64,000 bases of DNA from Neurospora crassa OR74A (taxonomy: Eukaryota > Ascomycota > Sordariomycetes > Sordariales > Sordariaceae): positions 2,356,001 through 2,420,000 of the forward strand of contig NC_026502.1 of NCBI RefSeq assembly GCF_000182925.2, given 5' to 3'. A program made the position numbers and the translations under genes. Below are positions 1-9,855 of this stretch, in pieces (positions within the stretch are counted from its first letter, which is position 1; each line of letters opens with the position of its first letter). Under the pieces are notes generated by a model. The model did no database searches and had not been told where the DNA came from. It saw nothing but the letters and a program-made list of their open reading frames with translations.

Positions 1-48
1 GATGAAGCCGTCAAATTCCACAAGTCCAACAAGTCATGGGACGGTTAG
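1..48 (+). CDS. 3' end of a protein gene truncated by the window edge
   Basis: Read from base 1, the plus strand gives DEAVKFHKSNKSWDG followed by TAG at 46-48. The stretch is short but has normal coding character, and it is followed by AT-rich, gene-free DNA as expected for a 3' UTR. A second frame (from base 2) is also open for 16 codons, so the assignment is not firm. Nothing can be said about function from 15 residues. This gene would be convergent with cyc-1. Confidence 0.4.
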   Translation, partial: DEAVKFHKSNKSWDG

Positions 49-505
49 GTAGATGTAAATTATCGCGTGAGCAGAGATGCTTTATTGTATTTTGAATGCA
101 GTTAGATATGACAGTCCTCCATTCTTTATAACATCATCATCAAATCTGAAAAATGCCTGCCTCGCTTTTGAACGCTCAAAAGAAGCTGACCAGTGATTAC
201 TCTGTCGCCTTCAATCTCGCGTGACCGTCAAGCACCAAACCATACATACACGGCAGGAACGGGATCAAGAAAGGGGGTGTAAGGGGGAATGGGGTATTTC
301 TTCGTAACTTCATACAGAGGAGGTTTTGAGATATCGTGGTTGTCGAAAAACAACCAAGAATCGCCGAGCACAAGTCGTCTAGTCTATGGTCCAACAACGA
401 AGAGGGATGTGCCAAGCCCGTCTAATGCAAAAAAAAAATCTCCCTTTTTATTAATACAGTCCCATAACTCCTCGAGAACAACGCCCATCATCAAACAGAT
501 TGCAT

Positions 506-1453
506 TTAAGCAGTAGCCTCCTTCATGAAGCTGTGGGAGTGAAATCGAGTTAGCTTTGCATTTTTTTTTGAGTGACAAATATAGGGGAGCAGCGCATGAC
601 GTACGTGATGATGTCGTTCCTGTCCTTGTCCTTCTTGAGACCACCGAAGGCCATCTTGGTACCAGGGATGTACTTCTTGGGGTTCTCGAGGTACTCGAAG
701 AGAGTGTTCTCGTCCCAGGTGATGCCCTTCTGCTTGTTGGCATCGGTGTAGGCGTAGCCGTCGACGGAGCCGGTCTTGCGGCCGAAGAGGCCGTGAAGAG
801 CGGGGCCGATCTTGTTGCCGCCGCCCTCCTCAAGGGTGTGGCACTGAGCGCAACGGGTCTTGAAGAGGTTGGCACCCTTCTTGGAATCACCTGGTCGCAA
901 GTTTTAGGTTAGAACGGCTGTTTATCGGCAAGATAGCAAAGCGCGGCTCTGATCATTCTGATATTATCTCGGTAGTCTCGGCCTCGACTGTCGTGGTCGT
1001 GGTGTCCAGGAGCAAGACCTTGATGGCTGGAGATCTGGTAGATGGTGGTGAGGGAAGTATGTCGTAGGGCAAGACATGCTCCGTGGCCTCAAGCCGACGT
1101 GGCCAATCTCCCATGACGGCGCGATTTCGCTCCGTCAAGTGATCGTGTTTACGAAACAAGGAGAAAATGCCGCGCAACCATCGGAGTCGGGATCGGAAAC
1201 CGAGGCCATGCTCGAGGTGCCCTGTCCATGGAGATGCTGAAGAAGCCGTGACCGAGGGGTGGTAGCCTCTTCTTCAACTCATGTGGACATTGCGAACACC
1301 CAATGGCTCAACCAGCGAAACTAAGACCGGCGGACGGGCGGATGACGTTGACGAGCCGGACCGCCGAGACAACAATAAAAGAAAGAGAGCGCGTGCGCAT
1401 CATGGCGTGGGTGAGGAGAGGAGAGTGGGATACATACCGGCAGAGAAGCCCAT
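506..1453 (-). CDS. cyc-1: Cytochrome c (three exons)
   Basis: Soluble haem protein of the mitochondrial intermembrane space, carrying electrons from complex III to cytochrome oxidase. Exons on the minus strand are 1453-1438, 890-605 and 530-506, joined by introns of 547 and 74 nt with GT..AG ends; the product is 108 residues. The haem-binding C19-A-Q-C22-H23, the axial methionine in PGTKM (M85) and the carboxy end FMKEATA are all present. The sequence matches my memory of the N. crassa cytochrome c throughout. The start is fixed by MGFSAGDSK, the known amino terminus. Exon 1 holds only 16 coding bases, so the large first intron separates the start codon from almost the whole protein. The last exon adds only seven codons and the stop. 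Confidence 0.97.
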
Positions 1454-2584
1454 TTTGACTGATTGGTTTATGAGGAAGCGTTAAAACCGCAAAGGTGTAT
1501 AGGGAATACTGGAAGTTGAGATGACTGAGAACAGGAAAGGGGAAAGGGAGAGGAAGAAAAAGCTCCGGTGAGGCGTAAGAAATAGTAGGAACAAAAAAGT
1601 TGCAAACCAAGAGTGGAAAGTGACGGGATCCCGGCCACACGGCGCCAGTCAGTATTGCAGCGTGCAATCCATGCAAGCCAGCCTCCCCCCGGCGTCCGCG
1701 CTCGCTGTCTCCAGAAAGCTGGCTGGCTGAACACCGCAACACGCTGAGGATCTTGATCCAACTTTTTTTTAGTCCTCAATGTGCTCACAGCTGGCAACCA
1801 CTCGCTGGCAACGCCCTCCAGCCAATCCCATGTGGCATTCGCAATCTCGAGCACCTTCGTTGACGATGACCTTGGCCAAGACGTGGACCGGAGCCACAGC
1901 CTGAGGCTGGAGAAGGCGGGTCTCATACAGCACATTGGCCAATGACGTGCCCAACGTTAGTCAGAGGCGCTCTTCGACGGCCATCGCTGCCGGGTCGGGG
2001 ACGGGCAAAGTCGGAAATGGCCCCACAGGAGCCACAATGATTTGCGGACAGACGAATTGTGCCTGAAAGAACTGCGATTACGATCCAAACCACAATACCT
2101 CTACATACGTACAATACAACCGACGGCCCGCGCTAGCCCCATCAGGTAGAGGAATGTCATCGCGAAGGCCATCCACCCAATCTCATCACCCAATTTTCAT
2201 TTTTTTTTTTTTTTTGATGCGGCATGGTAGCGGCAATTTCTTGTGTCATGTTGTTACCCGTGGTCATCCGATTGACCGATTGAGCCGCAAAAAGAACCAA
2301 GGCCGACTTCTGGGCACCCTTCCGACCCCGACCGCCCGATCCACAACACCCGGCCATCCACGTCGCCGCCGGGGAATCCCACCTTTGCGATTCGGCAGCC
2401 TGACCCCACACCCATACAGCAGCGACCTGATGCGGCACGGCCTGTCGTCCAAAACACTCAAGCGCATCAGTACCACTAGCAAAATTCCAAACCCAAAATC
2501 TTGACTGGAGTAGCTGTACTGCTGTTGTAGCCACGCAGCTGGGCGCACATAGGGACCAGAAGGGGAAGAACAATAATACAGACC
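1454..2584. promoter_or_regulatory. Divergent intergenic region between cyc-1 and the 2585 gene
   Basis: No ORF here looks coding. The region must hold the promoters and 5' UTRs of two genes for mitochondrial proteins transcribed away from each other. It contains a T run near 2200-2214. I see no motif I can name with confidence. Confidence 0.6.
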
Positions 2585-3432
2585 ATGTCGTCAGCAACCT
2601 CCACCATGATCCCCCGCTTTCTCCTCCCACAGTACGGGCGCATCTGGCAACGGCCCACCCAAAAGCTTATCCAACGCCGTCTCGCATCCACAAAGTCAAC
2701 AGCGGAAGCCAACACAACGCCATCCGGCCAGCGCGTCCTCGCAAAACCCGAGCGCTTTAACCCTCCTTCACACGGCTCCCGACTTCCCAACAAGAAAAAC
2801 GTCCCGCGGCACTATGGCGGCGACCTCAGCTTCCAGGAGAAGCAGGCCCAGGCGCAAAAGGAATACCCGGGCCTGATGCCCGGCGAGGGAACCTTCGGGT
2901 GGTGGTTCTGGAATAACAAGTGGTTTCACATGTGTTTGACCTTGGTATGTACATATTCATCCCATCTAGCTCAACCCCTGCTTTTTCTTTCCCTTTCACG
3001 ATGGCCCAGCTCCCCAAGCTCTCAGAATCAAAACTTACTTGGAGAACAATAAAGGGCTCTCTGTTCGCCATAGCCATCTACACCGCAACCGAGAACTTCA
3101 AGCGCACCTCTCCCTTCGCCGACATGCTCCCTGCCCGCGGTGACTTTTTCAGCCACCCCATCGACTCCTTCAGTCACCTGGGCCATGTCATCCGGCTGCA
3201 CGAGGCGCACAAGTCCGCCGAGATCTCGGCCAGGAGACAGCGGGCCATCGACGACGTAGCCAAGCGGACCATGTATAGGAAGGCGCACGGTCTGCCCGAG
3301 GAACAAGGCATTGCGGGCTTCATCAAGCTGAAGGAACCGGAGCGGATTGCTAGCATGTCGAGGGGGGTGTTGGAACCGGAGGTTACTGCGTCTGCCGCCA
3401 AGGCAGAGCCGCAGCAGGAGGAGCAGCAATAA
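2585..3432 (+). CDS. Predicted mitochondrial single-span membrane protein, function unknown
   Basis: Two exons, 2585-2944 and probably 3055-3432, giving 245 residues. The amino end is rich in Arg, Ser and Thr and lacks acidic residues for about 40 positions (RRLASTKST), as in mitochondrial presequences. A segment around WFHMCLTL joined to GSLFAIAIYTA makes one continuous membrane span, followed by a long charged, helical tail ending in an EEQQ-rich stretch. The donor GTATGT at 2945 is clear. The acceptor is not: AAG at 3052-3054 gives an unbroken span, whereas CAG at 3007-3009 keeps the frame but inserts 15 polar residues (LPKLSESKL...) into it. I prefer the first on protein grounds. The architecture resembles small accessory subunits of respiratory complexes, but I do not recognise the family. 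It shares an upstream region with cyc-1. Confidence 0.8.
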
Positions 3433-4018
3433 TGGGCCGTTGCTAACCTGAGGCGGGAGTGAAGGTGGTGCAAGGAACCTGCGGCTTGAGATGGAAATGA
3501 GGGAATGGGGCGTGGGCAATTATAGCGTGGTATAGCGCTGTGATTCCGATCACGCTGCCCCGCGGCTGTCTCCGGAAGAAGGTGGAATGGAAAGAGGTAT
3601 AGTCTACGGAAGAGGAGATGCTTGTGATGACTATGTGTACGATTAAGTGTTATTAATGACTTGACGGGCAGCGGGCACAGAAAAGCATGTTTAGCGTTAG
3701 ATTTTGGAATAGGGGTATCTTGTTTTGAGTTATCATCAAGCCTCCATCTATCTTGTTCCCCGAGCACGCCACATACCACAGCTCTTGAGTATGACTGACC
3801 AGGGCTCCTGCAATGTATACGATACACGAGTGGATATGCCTCTTTCATGTACACGCCAAAGCTCTGAGCCTCTTCCGATATTCCGAACACAACAGACCTA
3901 TGTGCCCACACGATAACCGGACAAGAAGTAGCGGAGCGTGCTTTGCGACACTGGCCGCCGATATACCATGGCGTTCGGTGGCAACCAGATAGTAGTGCCA
4001 CTAGCTTGGTTGCAACCT
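3433..4018. other. Convergent intergenic region, 3' UTRs
   Basis: Lies between the ends of two converging genes. No coding signal or structured RNA seen. Confidence 0.6.
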
Positions 4019-5261
4019 TCAGTTCAAATCAACCCCATCCAGCGCATCCAACACCTCATCGGCCACGCCTCCCTTCTCCAAAACCTTCTGCACCATCGTA
4101 GCCATTACCAACGTCTTGGCGCCGCCTCTAGGTGCCTTCCACACACCCTCGACGGCCTCAGACTCGGCTGTCCTCGCCTGTTCCTGCTGCTGCTTCTTCT
4201 TCTCGGCATCCTTCGCGCCCGCATTCGCTCCATAAGCGCTATTGCTTGCGTTGGGAATACCAGGAGGGGTCAATCGCGAAGGGGGATCGATTGTTCGCAC
4301 CGATAGAAGGCGGAGGTTGTGTCCTTTTGTCTCTTCAGTGTCGATGTCCATTGCTGTGGGTTTGCTGCTGGTCGTAGAAGTGGTGGAGGAGGAAGATTCG
4401 CCAACGGAAACGGCCAGCGCAACGTCGGCGACGGCTAGCTCCTCCTTGGAAGGGTCGAAGATGATGTTGTTACCAACGGCCATGACGAGGAGGGTGACGG
4501 GTGGCCTGGCAGCAGCGGGGGCTGGGGCCGTCGCTTTGGAACCTTTCTCTGAAGGTCTGGGGTAGAGGTAGGGAGCGGCTGCCCAGTCGTCGTCGAAGAG
4601 GGGATCTTCGTCGCCTTCGGACTTTAGGCGTGGGAGACGGGCCGCGAGGAGGGCGAGATGTGTGGTTAGAGAAAGGAGGGGGAGGGGATATGAAAGCGGC
4701 GGGGAGATCAGAAGAATCTGTCGTCAGAACTTGATGTTAGTGGCTGTTGGTTGCGGAACGCAGACAGAGAACATGAAGACATACGTCAAGGTAGAGCTTC
4801 CAGTGAAACCTTTGGTTGATCCACAGCCTCTTTGTAAACTCGCCATCCGCCAACAGCGCTTCACTAAGCATGGCGGAGAGGAACACAGTCCCCGCGTCGT
4901 CGTCTCTGTACCCGGGAATTTCCACCGTCATCTCTACCCAGTCGTTGTCGCCCTTAATCACCTCGTTCTGGTTATCGTCCAAGTCGTCATCGTCCTCAGC
5001 ACTTTCATCTAGCGAGGGGAAATCGTGTCTTGTCCTCGTCCTCTCGACTTCCGCCTTAACGCCAACAATGGCTTCTGTACCGTCGGCGAAGCAGATACGT
5101 GCGCTGCCATTGGTGCCAGGGAGAATGCCTGTCTCAGCGACGAGGGGGCGGAACTGTGTAGGAGAACGGCCGTCCGGGCGGATAGGAGGCGTGAGGCTGA
5201 GTGAAGCGTGGAGGTAGGCAAGTTCCGCCGGCGAAAGCAGGACGTGCTGTGTGGACGCCAT
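4019..5261 (-). CDS. rrp42: Exosome core subunit Rrp42 (RNase PH fold)
   Basis: Non-catalytic ring subunit of the RNA exosome, which processes and degrades RNA 3' to 5' in nucleus and cytoplasm. Exons 5261-4785 and 4717-4019 join across a 67-nt phase 0 intron (GTATGT donor, CTAAC branch site, CAG acceptor); the protein is 391 residues. Near the amino end LSPAELAYLHASL and RPDGRSPTQFRPL match the RNase PH-family opening, followed by GSARICFADGTEAIVGVKAEV. The second exon has the typical late core segment VTLLVMAVGNNIIFDPSKEELAVADVAL (split by me for length: VTLLVMAVGNN, then IIFDPSKEEL). Two acidic or Ser/Thr-rich insertions (about residues 90-105 and 265-280) are common in fungal orthologues. 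It diverges from cog7. Confidence 0.92.
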
Positions 5262-6435
5262 GCTTATTTCGAGATTTGGTAATTCTGGGTTTCTTGCGTT
5301 TGTTTACTTGGCCCCCTCTATGCGGCGCAGGTCTCTTGCGCGTGATGCTTTGAAATATATATTTGCGATTGGATTTTCCCTAAAATAGCGATGGAAGGTC
5401 GCAACACAGCGAATGACTGAATCGGTATTTCGTCTTCTGGAAATTGAGCCGGAGGAGGTTGACAAGTTCCGCCGTCAGTGAAAATGAATGATGTTTGGAT
5501 CTGAATTTTTGGAGGGGCCGCTCAGCCTGACGCCTGCACAGTTGCTTGCATGTACCTACCCAGTCCCCCCAAAACGCAGGTGGGGTGCACTGAGGCTGAA
5601 AAGAGGCAGCTTCTGAAGCTCCCAAAGTAACGGCCGGCAGCCAGAAACACCCCGGGGTGCACTAAGTAAACGCTTCGTTCAGGGGTTTGTTTACTTTACA
5701 ATCTAGAAGTTGCCATAACAGGTGGTGAGCACCAGTCAACACCTACCGTCAGTTCTCTTACCAAAGAGCAATTGTGTTGTTTTCAGAGGGCATTCTGGCT
5801 TCTCTTCACTTCATTCAGTTGTTTTTCAGCATCCAACAACGATTTGGCATTCTCGTTGCGAAGAAGCTCATCTCCATCGTGTCTTTGGAAAAGACGCGGA
5901 TTAGACCTGGGTGCCAGTTGTGTGAGTGTAAATCTCATGTGATCTTCGTCCTCACTGACACGTTAAAGTCAAGAGTTTCTTGCCCGTCGTTCTCTTGTAG
6001 TGTATCTTCATCGGTCATGAATTTCGCGAAGGTCCTCTCTGTAAGATATCCAGTACTAACAGGCGTAAGATACCCGTATCGACTGTAATCCTGTAACAGC
6101 AGCTGACAGCCAAGACACCGGCCGTCGGGTCTACTAATGACAGCTTGGTCAATGGTAGGTTACTTGCCCCACCATTAACGCTCATGCCAGGACATTTCAT
6201 CACAGCTCTCACTGTCGCGCATCAACACCGGCTACTGAAATCAACATATTGATAACTTTGGTCACCGAGTTGCACGTAGCTCAGGGAGCGCAATCTTAAC
6301 TCACGCCATATTTATCCGATTGAACCTGCAACAATCTCAGCTCATCTTCAGCTCCACCATCCACGGCCTAACCCCCTGAACCTGCCCCGATTAGACGATA
6401 ACTTCAAACCTCACCCCTCTCTTTCTCAAGTCGCA
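5262..6435. promoter_or_regulatory. Divergent intergenic region between rrp42 and cog7
   Basis: About 1.2 kb without a credible ORF, holding both promoters and 5' UTRs. TGTTTAC, a forkhead-type core, occurs at 5301-5307 and again inside 5688-5694, and AAGTAAAC at 5664-5671 forms an 8-bp inverted repeat with GTTTACTT at 5689-5696. The motif match is only suggestive. Confidence 0.5.
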
Positions 6436-7821
6436 ATGGCATGGGATTCTAAGTCAACAACAGGCCGAAGACGAGGCAACAGCGTTGCCTCCAATGCCTC
6501 ACGCGGCCTTCGCCAAGGACCCAGACCGCCCACCCAGCCCAAGTCCGCTCACGTCGCCGATCCTTTCCTCCACGACTTCCTCGGTCCATCCTTCGACGCC
6601 GCAGCCTACCTCAACGCCAAACTGCCGCCTCTCCAGACTTCTGCGGGGTCTTCTTCTTCTTCATCATCATCATCGTCATTAGCTTCGCGATCTGCTGTTA
6701 ACCAAGGCACCACAACCGCCGCAGCAGCCGTGCCACTATCCGAAGTCTCGCTCCAGGCCCAATCTGTGCTCTCACAGCTTAACGCGCACACCACCAGACT
6801 CACCAACACTCTCACCCAACTCACCGATGACATCCTCCGGAGTGGCAGCAGGCTAGCCTACGAGGTAGAGCTCCTGCGCGGCGAGACGCTTAGCTTGGCT
6901 GAGACTCTCACGGAGGGGTTGCAAGAGGACGTAGCCAAGTTCGTGCCTGGCGGTATCTCCATCCCGGAAGCGCCCGCACCCGCACCCGCACCGGCGACCA
7001 CTCCCGGTGGTAGCACAGAGGGGGGAGTTCATCAACGACGTCTATCAGTTGCCGTAGCATCATCGCAACAACAACAACAACATCAACAACCACCACAGCC
7101 GGAAACACCTGCAGAAGTGTCGGCAGCAACAGCCGAAGAGGAAGAACCCCAAGAACCCCCACACATAACCCAGCTTCGTACCTTGACGCTCGTTCGCTCC
7201 CGACTCGACTCGGTAATCCAAACGTTCGGTTCCGCCATCGACTTTGTCTTCCCGCCCTCGGAAATCTCAGCCGTCTCTTCTTTCCTATCCGTATCCGCGC
7301 CCGCACCTCCTGACTCTTTTGTTTCTGGCTCCGGCGGCGACCCCGACTCGGTGGCCAGTACCGAAGAAAAGGGACAAAAGGTGTTGCAAGCGCTTCGGGA
7401 CGAGATTTCCTCCCTTTTAGAGAGTAATCAGGATAAGAACAACGACGATAATGATCCCATCAAGGGGATCGAGGAAGCCGCGAAGCGGGTGGGTGAGTTG
7501 AAGGAGCTAGTGAAAGTATGGAAGGGCACGGCGGAGGAGCGGGGGAGGTTGAAGTTTGTGGAGGGGTTGGCAAGGATGGTGGAGGAGAGGCATGCGGCTC
7601 TGTTGAAGGATTTGGAGAGCGGTGGTGGTGGTGCTGCTGCGAGGAAAGGGGGGGATGCGGCTGGTGGGAGGACGGATGCTGAGGCGGCTTTGAGGAGGGT
7701 TGTTGGAGGAGAGGCGGAGCAGGCGTTATCGCCAACATCGTCACAGATACAGACGGAAAGTAAAGGGTTAAGTGGGTATGGGCTGATTAGTCAGTTGAAT
7801 AAGTTCAGAAATGGGCTGTAA
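6436..7821 (+). CDS. cog7: Conserved oligomeric Golgi complex subunit 7-like protein
   Basis: Single-exon gene of 461 residues. The COG complex tethers vesicles recycling within the Golgi and so maintains glycosylation enzymes. The signature I rely on is DPFLHDFLGPSFDAAAYLN followed by LPPL (about residues 42-65), the typical opening of fungal Cog7, then a long predicted coiled coil (about 100-160: QAQSVLSQLNAHTTRLTNTL). Low-complexity Ser (about 71-86), Pro-Ala and Gln (about 211-220) runs break up the sequence, as is common in Neurospora proteins. The carboxy end GYGLISQLNKFRNGL is compact and hydrophobic. Another COG subunit or a generic coiled-coil tether remains possible. The start is the first ATG after a C-rich leader. 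Confidence 0.75.
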   Translation: MAWDSKSTTGRRRGNSVASNASRGLRQGPRPPTQPKSAHVADPFLHDFLGPSFDAAAYLNAKLPPLQTSAGSSSSSSSSSSLASRSAVNQGTTTAAAAVPLSEVSLQAQSVLSQLNAHTTRLTNTLTQLTDDILRSGSRLAYEVELLRGETLSLAETLTEGLQEDVAKFVPGGISIPEAPAPAPAPATTPGGSTEGGVHQRRLSVAVASSQQQQQHQQPPQPETPAEVSAATAEEEEPQEPPHITQLRTLTLVRSRLDSVIQTFGSAIDFVFPPSEISAVSSFLSVSAPAPPDSFVSGSGGDPDSVASTEEKGQKVLQALRDEISSLLESNQDKNNDDNDPIKGIEEAAKRVGELKELVKVWKGTAEERGRLKFVEGLARMVEERHAALLKDLESGGGGAAARKGGDAAGGRTDAEAALRRVVGGEAEQALSPTSSQIQTESKGLSGYGLISQLNKFRNGL

Positions 7822-9216
7822 TCAGCCTCTTGGGATGCCAAGGTTGAGGCGACATTCACGCAGGTCGCAGAACAGCACTTTGTGTGTATATCGTATAGCT
7901 CTGTGTCATGAGTATTGTCATGGTAGAGGACTTCCTAATATCAAATACCGGGCACGAGCCCCAGCCGAAGCCATGCTAAACCTCCAATGTCCCCATACAT
8001 GCCCTCGCGGTATTTCTGAAGTTCTTGAACTAGGTCAGTGATGTAATGGAACCTCGCGTAGTCGGACGAACGTCGTGTGTATAAACAGCCGTGTGCCCGT
8101 GTGACAAGTAACCCGGAACCATATACCTCGATGGTCTTTGGTCCAAGGGATGAATGATGAGATTCATTCTTCGTGCAGCTGTGTTATAGAATGTGATACT
8201 GGTCTGACCATGCCTACCAAGCCTTGAATACTTTCGGACTCGGCGAAGCTAGAGAAGGGGACAAGGGCACTGTATGCGATTATAATGACAGTTAGCCTAC
8301 CGAGTCTTCGGATGACTGTTGATAAGAGAAGATGAGTCATTGCACGGGAGCGTAAGCGTCAGCTCTTCGTCTTTCATCATCTCTTGTGAAGCCTGTATAG
8401 CGAGGGCGGAGCGGATATAATGGGGTTAGGATATTACATCCGTTGACGTGATGTTCGCAAGTCTTGCAATATCCTTTCTTGATGTTCTGCTGTTTCCTTG
8501 CGTGTGTACCGATAGGATAAAGTCATCAGATCACCGCCCACCTACGCCGCTATAGTCTACCGAACCCAAGTAGAGCCATCCAATGTTTCCCTTCTCTCTT
8601 GCTCATTCTTACATAAGAGAACCAAATGCGACTCTATAGGCCTCCCGTAAACGCCCAGACATGAATGCAGATAAAATACGAAGAAAAGGGGAGAAATTTT
8701 GAATCTCAAAAGACAAAGAAACATTGGTTGCGTCCCAAACAGGCCAGTTTCGGTCAAAACCATGTTATCCGTTGCTTCGAACGATGTATCTCAATATTCG
8801 CGCGAAGCTGATGAAAGCATCGATCTTCTGCGACCTTAAGCGAGAACGACTGCTGAAGCAGCTACAGTTCCATCCAGGCTAACCTGCGCGCACCGTCTCG
8901 GGGAGGTAAGCAGAGATAGACCATGGGGAAGAACAAGACACAAGATTGCGCTGGCTGAGAACTGGGGACTTAAGACGCACTCCAAGCTGTATCCAAATGG
9001 TCGCCATATTGGGATGGATTTTGGACTCTCGCTACTACCAGAGATATTGTGTTGCTTTGCTCTTTGAAGTCCCATATGGTAGGAAGATCAAGGCGCAGTA
9101 AGTCGGAACGTCAGCAATAAGCCTCAGTACCCCTTCGCGGAACTGTCTCCTTGCACACACTGCTCCCGAGACAGCGGAGAGCGACACTATCGCCCCCAAG
9201 TATGGCGGTACCAAGG
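7822..9216. other. Convergent intergenic region of 1.4 kb
   Basis: Lies between the stop codons of cog7 and the Nudix gene. All ORFs are under 80 codons and without coding character. It probably holds two 3' UTRs; a non-coding transcript cannot be excluded. Confidence 0.5.
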
Positions 9217-9855
9217 CTACCTCTTGATCGTCGACAAATCTAGAGCTGCTTGAAGTTCCGGCCGTTCTTTCAACAACTCGGTGGCTTCAGCGTATGTGTA
9301 CCACTTGCGCTCACGTTTGTCCTTCTCGGGCCACTCAGGCTCCTCGCTGGTGACGGTGGCCTCGAAGAATCGGTAGAGCGAGCGCTCCTTCTCCTTGAGA
9401 GGATTTTTCTTGGGAGGACGGGTATCCTGAATATCACCCAAGTCATAGTTGATCTGAACCACGATACCAGCCTCCTCCCAGGCTTCACGGGCAGCAGCCT
9501 CGTGACATTCCTCGTCAAGTTCCCATCCGCCCTTGGGCAATACCCAACCTTTTCGACGTGTAGACTGGATCAACATGACGTAGTACTTGTCCGCACTCAA
9601 AGGGACAACGCCGGCAACCAGTCGTTCGCCTTTCGTATTGTATCCTACAAAGGGGAGGGTCAGTTGGACCGACCACAAGCGGCGGAAGCACAGCTCCTGC
9701 CTCCTGCCATCTGGATGCCAAGACCGCATTTGGCAAGGAGTGGATGCTCGTGTATTTGTCAAGACTAGAGTGGGCATCTAGAACTCACGTTGCTTGGTAC
9801 GCCCAGTCCGGGATTCCATTGACCGATTACCACTACTAGTATTGCTAGCCGCCAT
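9217..9855 (-). CDS. Nudix hydrolase, diphosphoinositol polyphosphate / diadenosine polyphosphate type
   Basis: Exons 9855-9789 and 9644-9217 are separated by a 144-nt phase 1 intron (GTGAGT donor, TTTGTAG acceptor), giving 164 residues. The complete Nudix box spans residues 61-83: G61, five residues, E67, seven residues, then REAWEEAGI, with the metal-binding glutamates present. Preceding it is RRKGWVLPKGGWE, and following it is a segment with RPPKK and a run of basic residues, as in the fungal Aps1/Ddp1 group. That group hydrolyses inositol pyrophosphates, diadenosine polyphosphates and polyphosphate, mostly in the cytosol or nucleus. The start codon MAASNTSS gives a short polar amino end, which is normal for the family. 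Exact substrate preference cannot be read from sequence. Confidence 0.92.

Noticed and set aside
384-890. Alternative frames over cyc-1
   Set aside because: Shadows of the cytochrome c exons; the spliced model reproduces the known protein.
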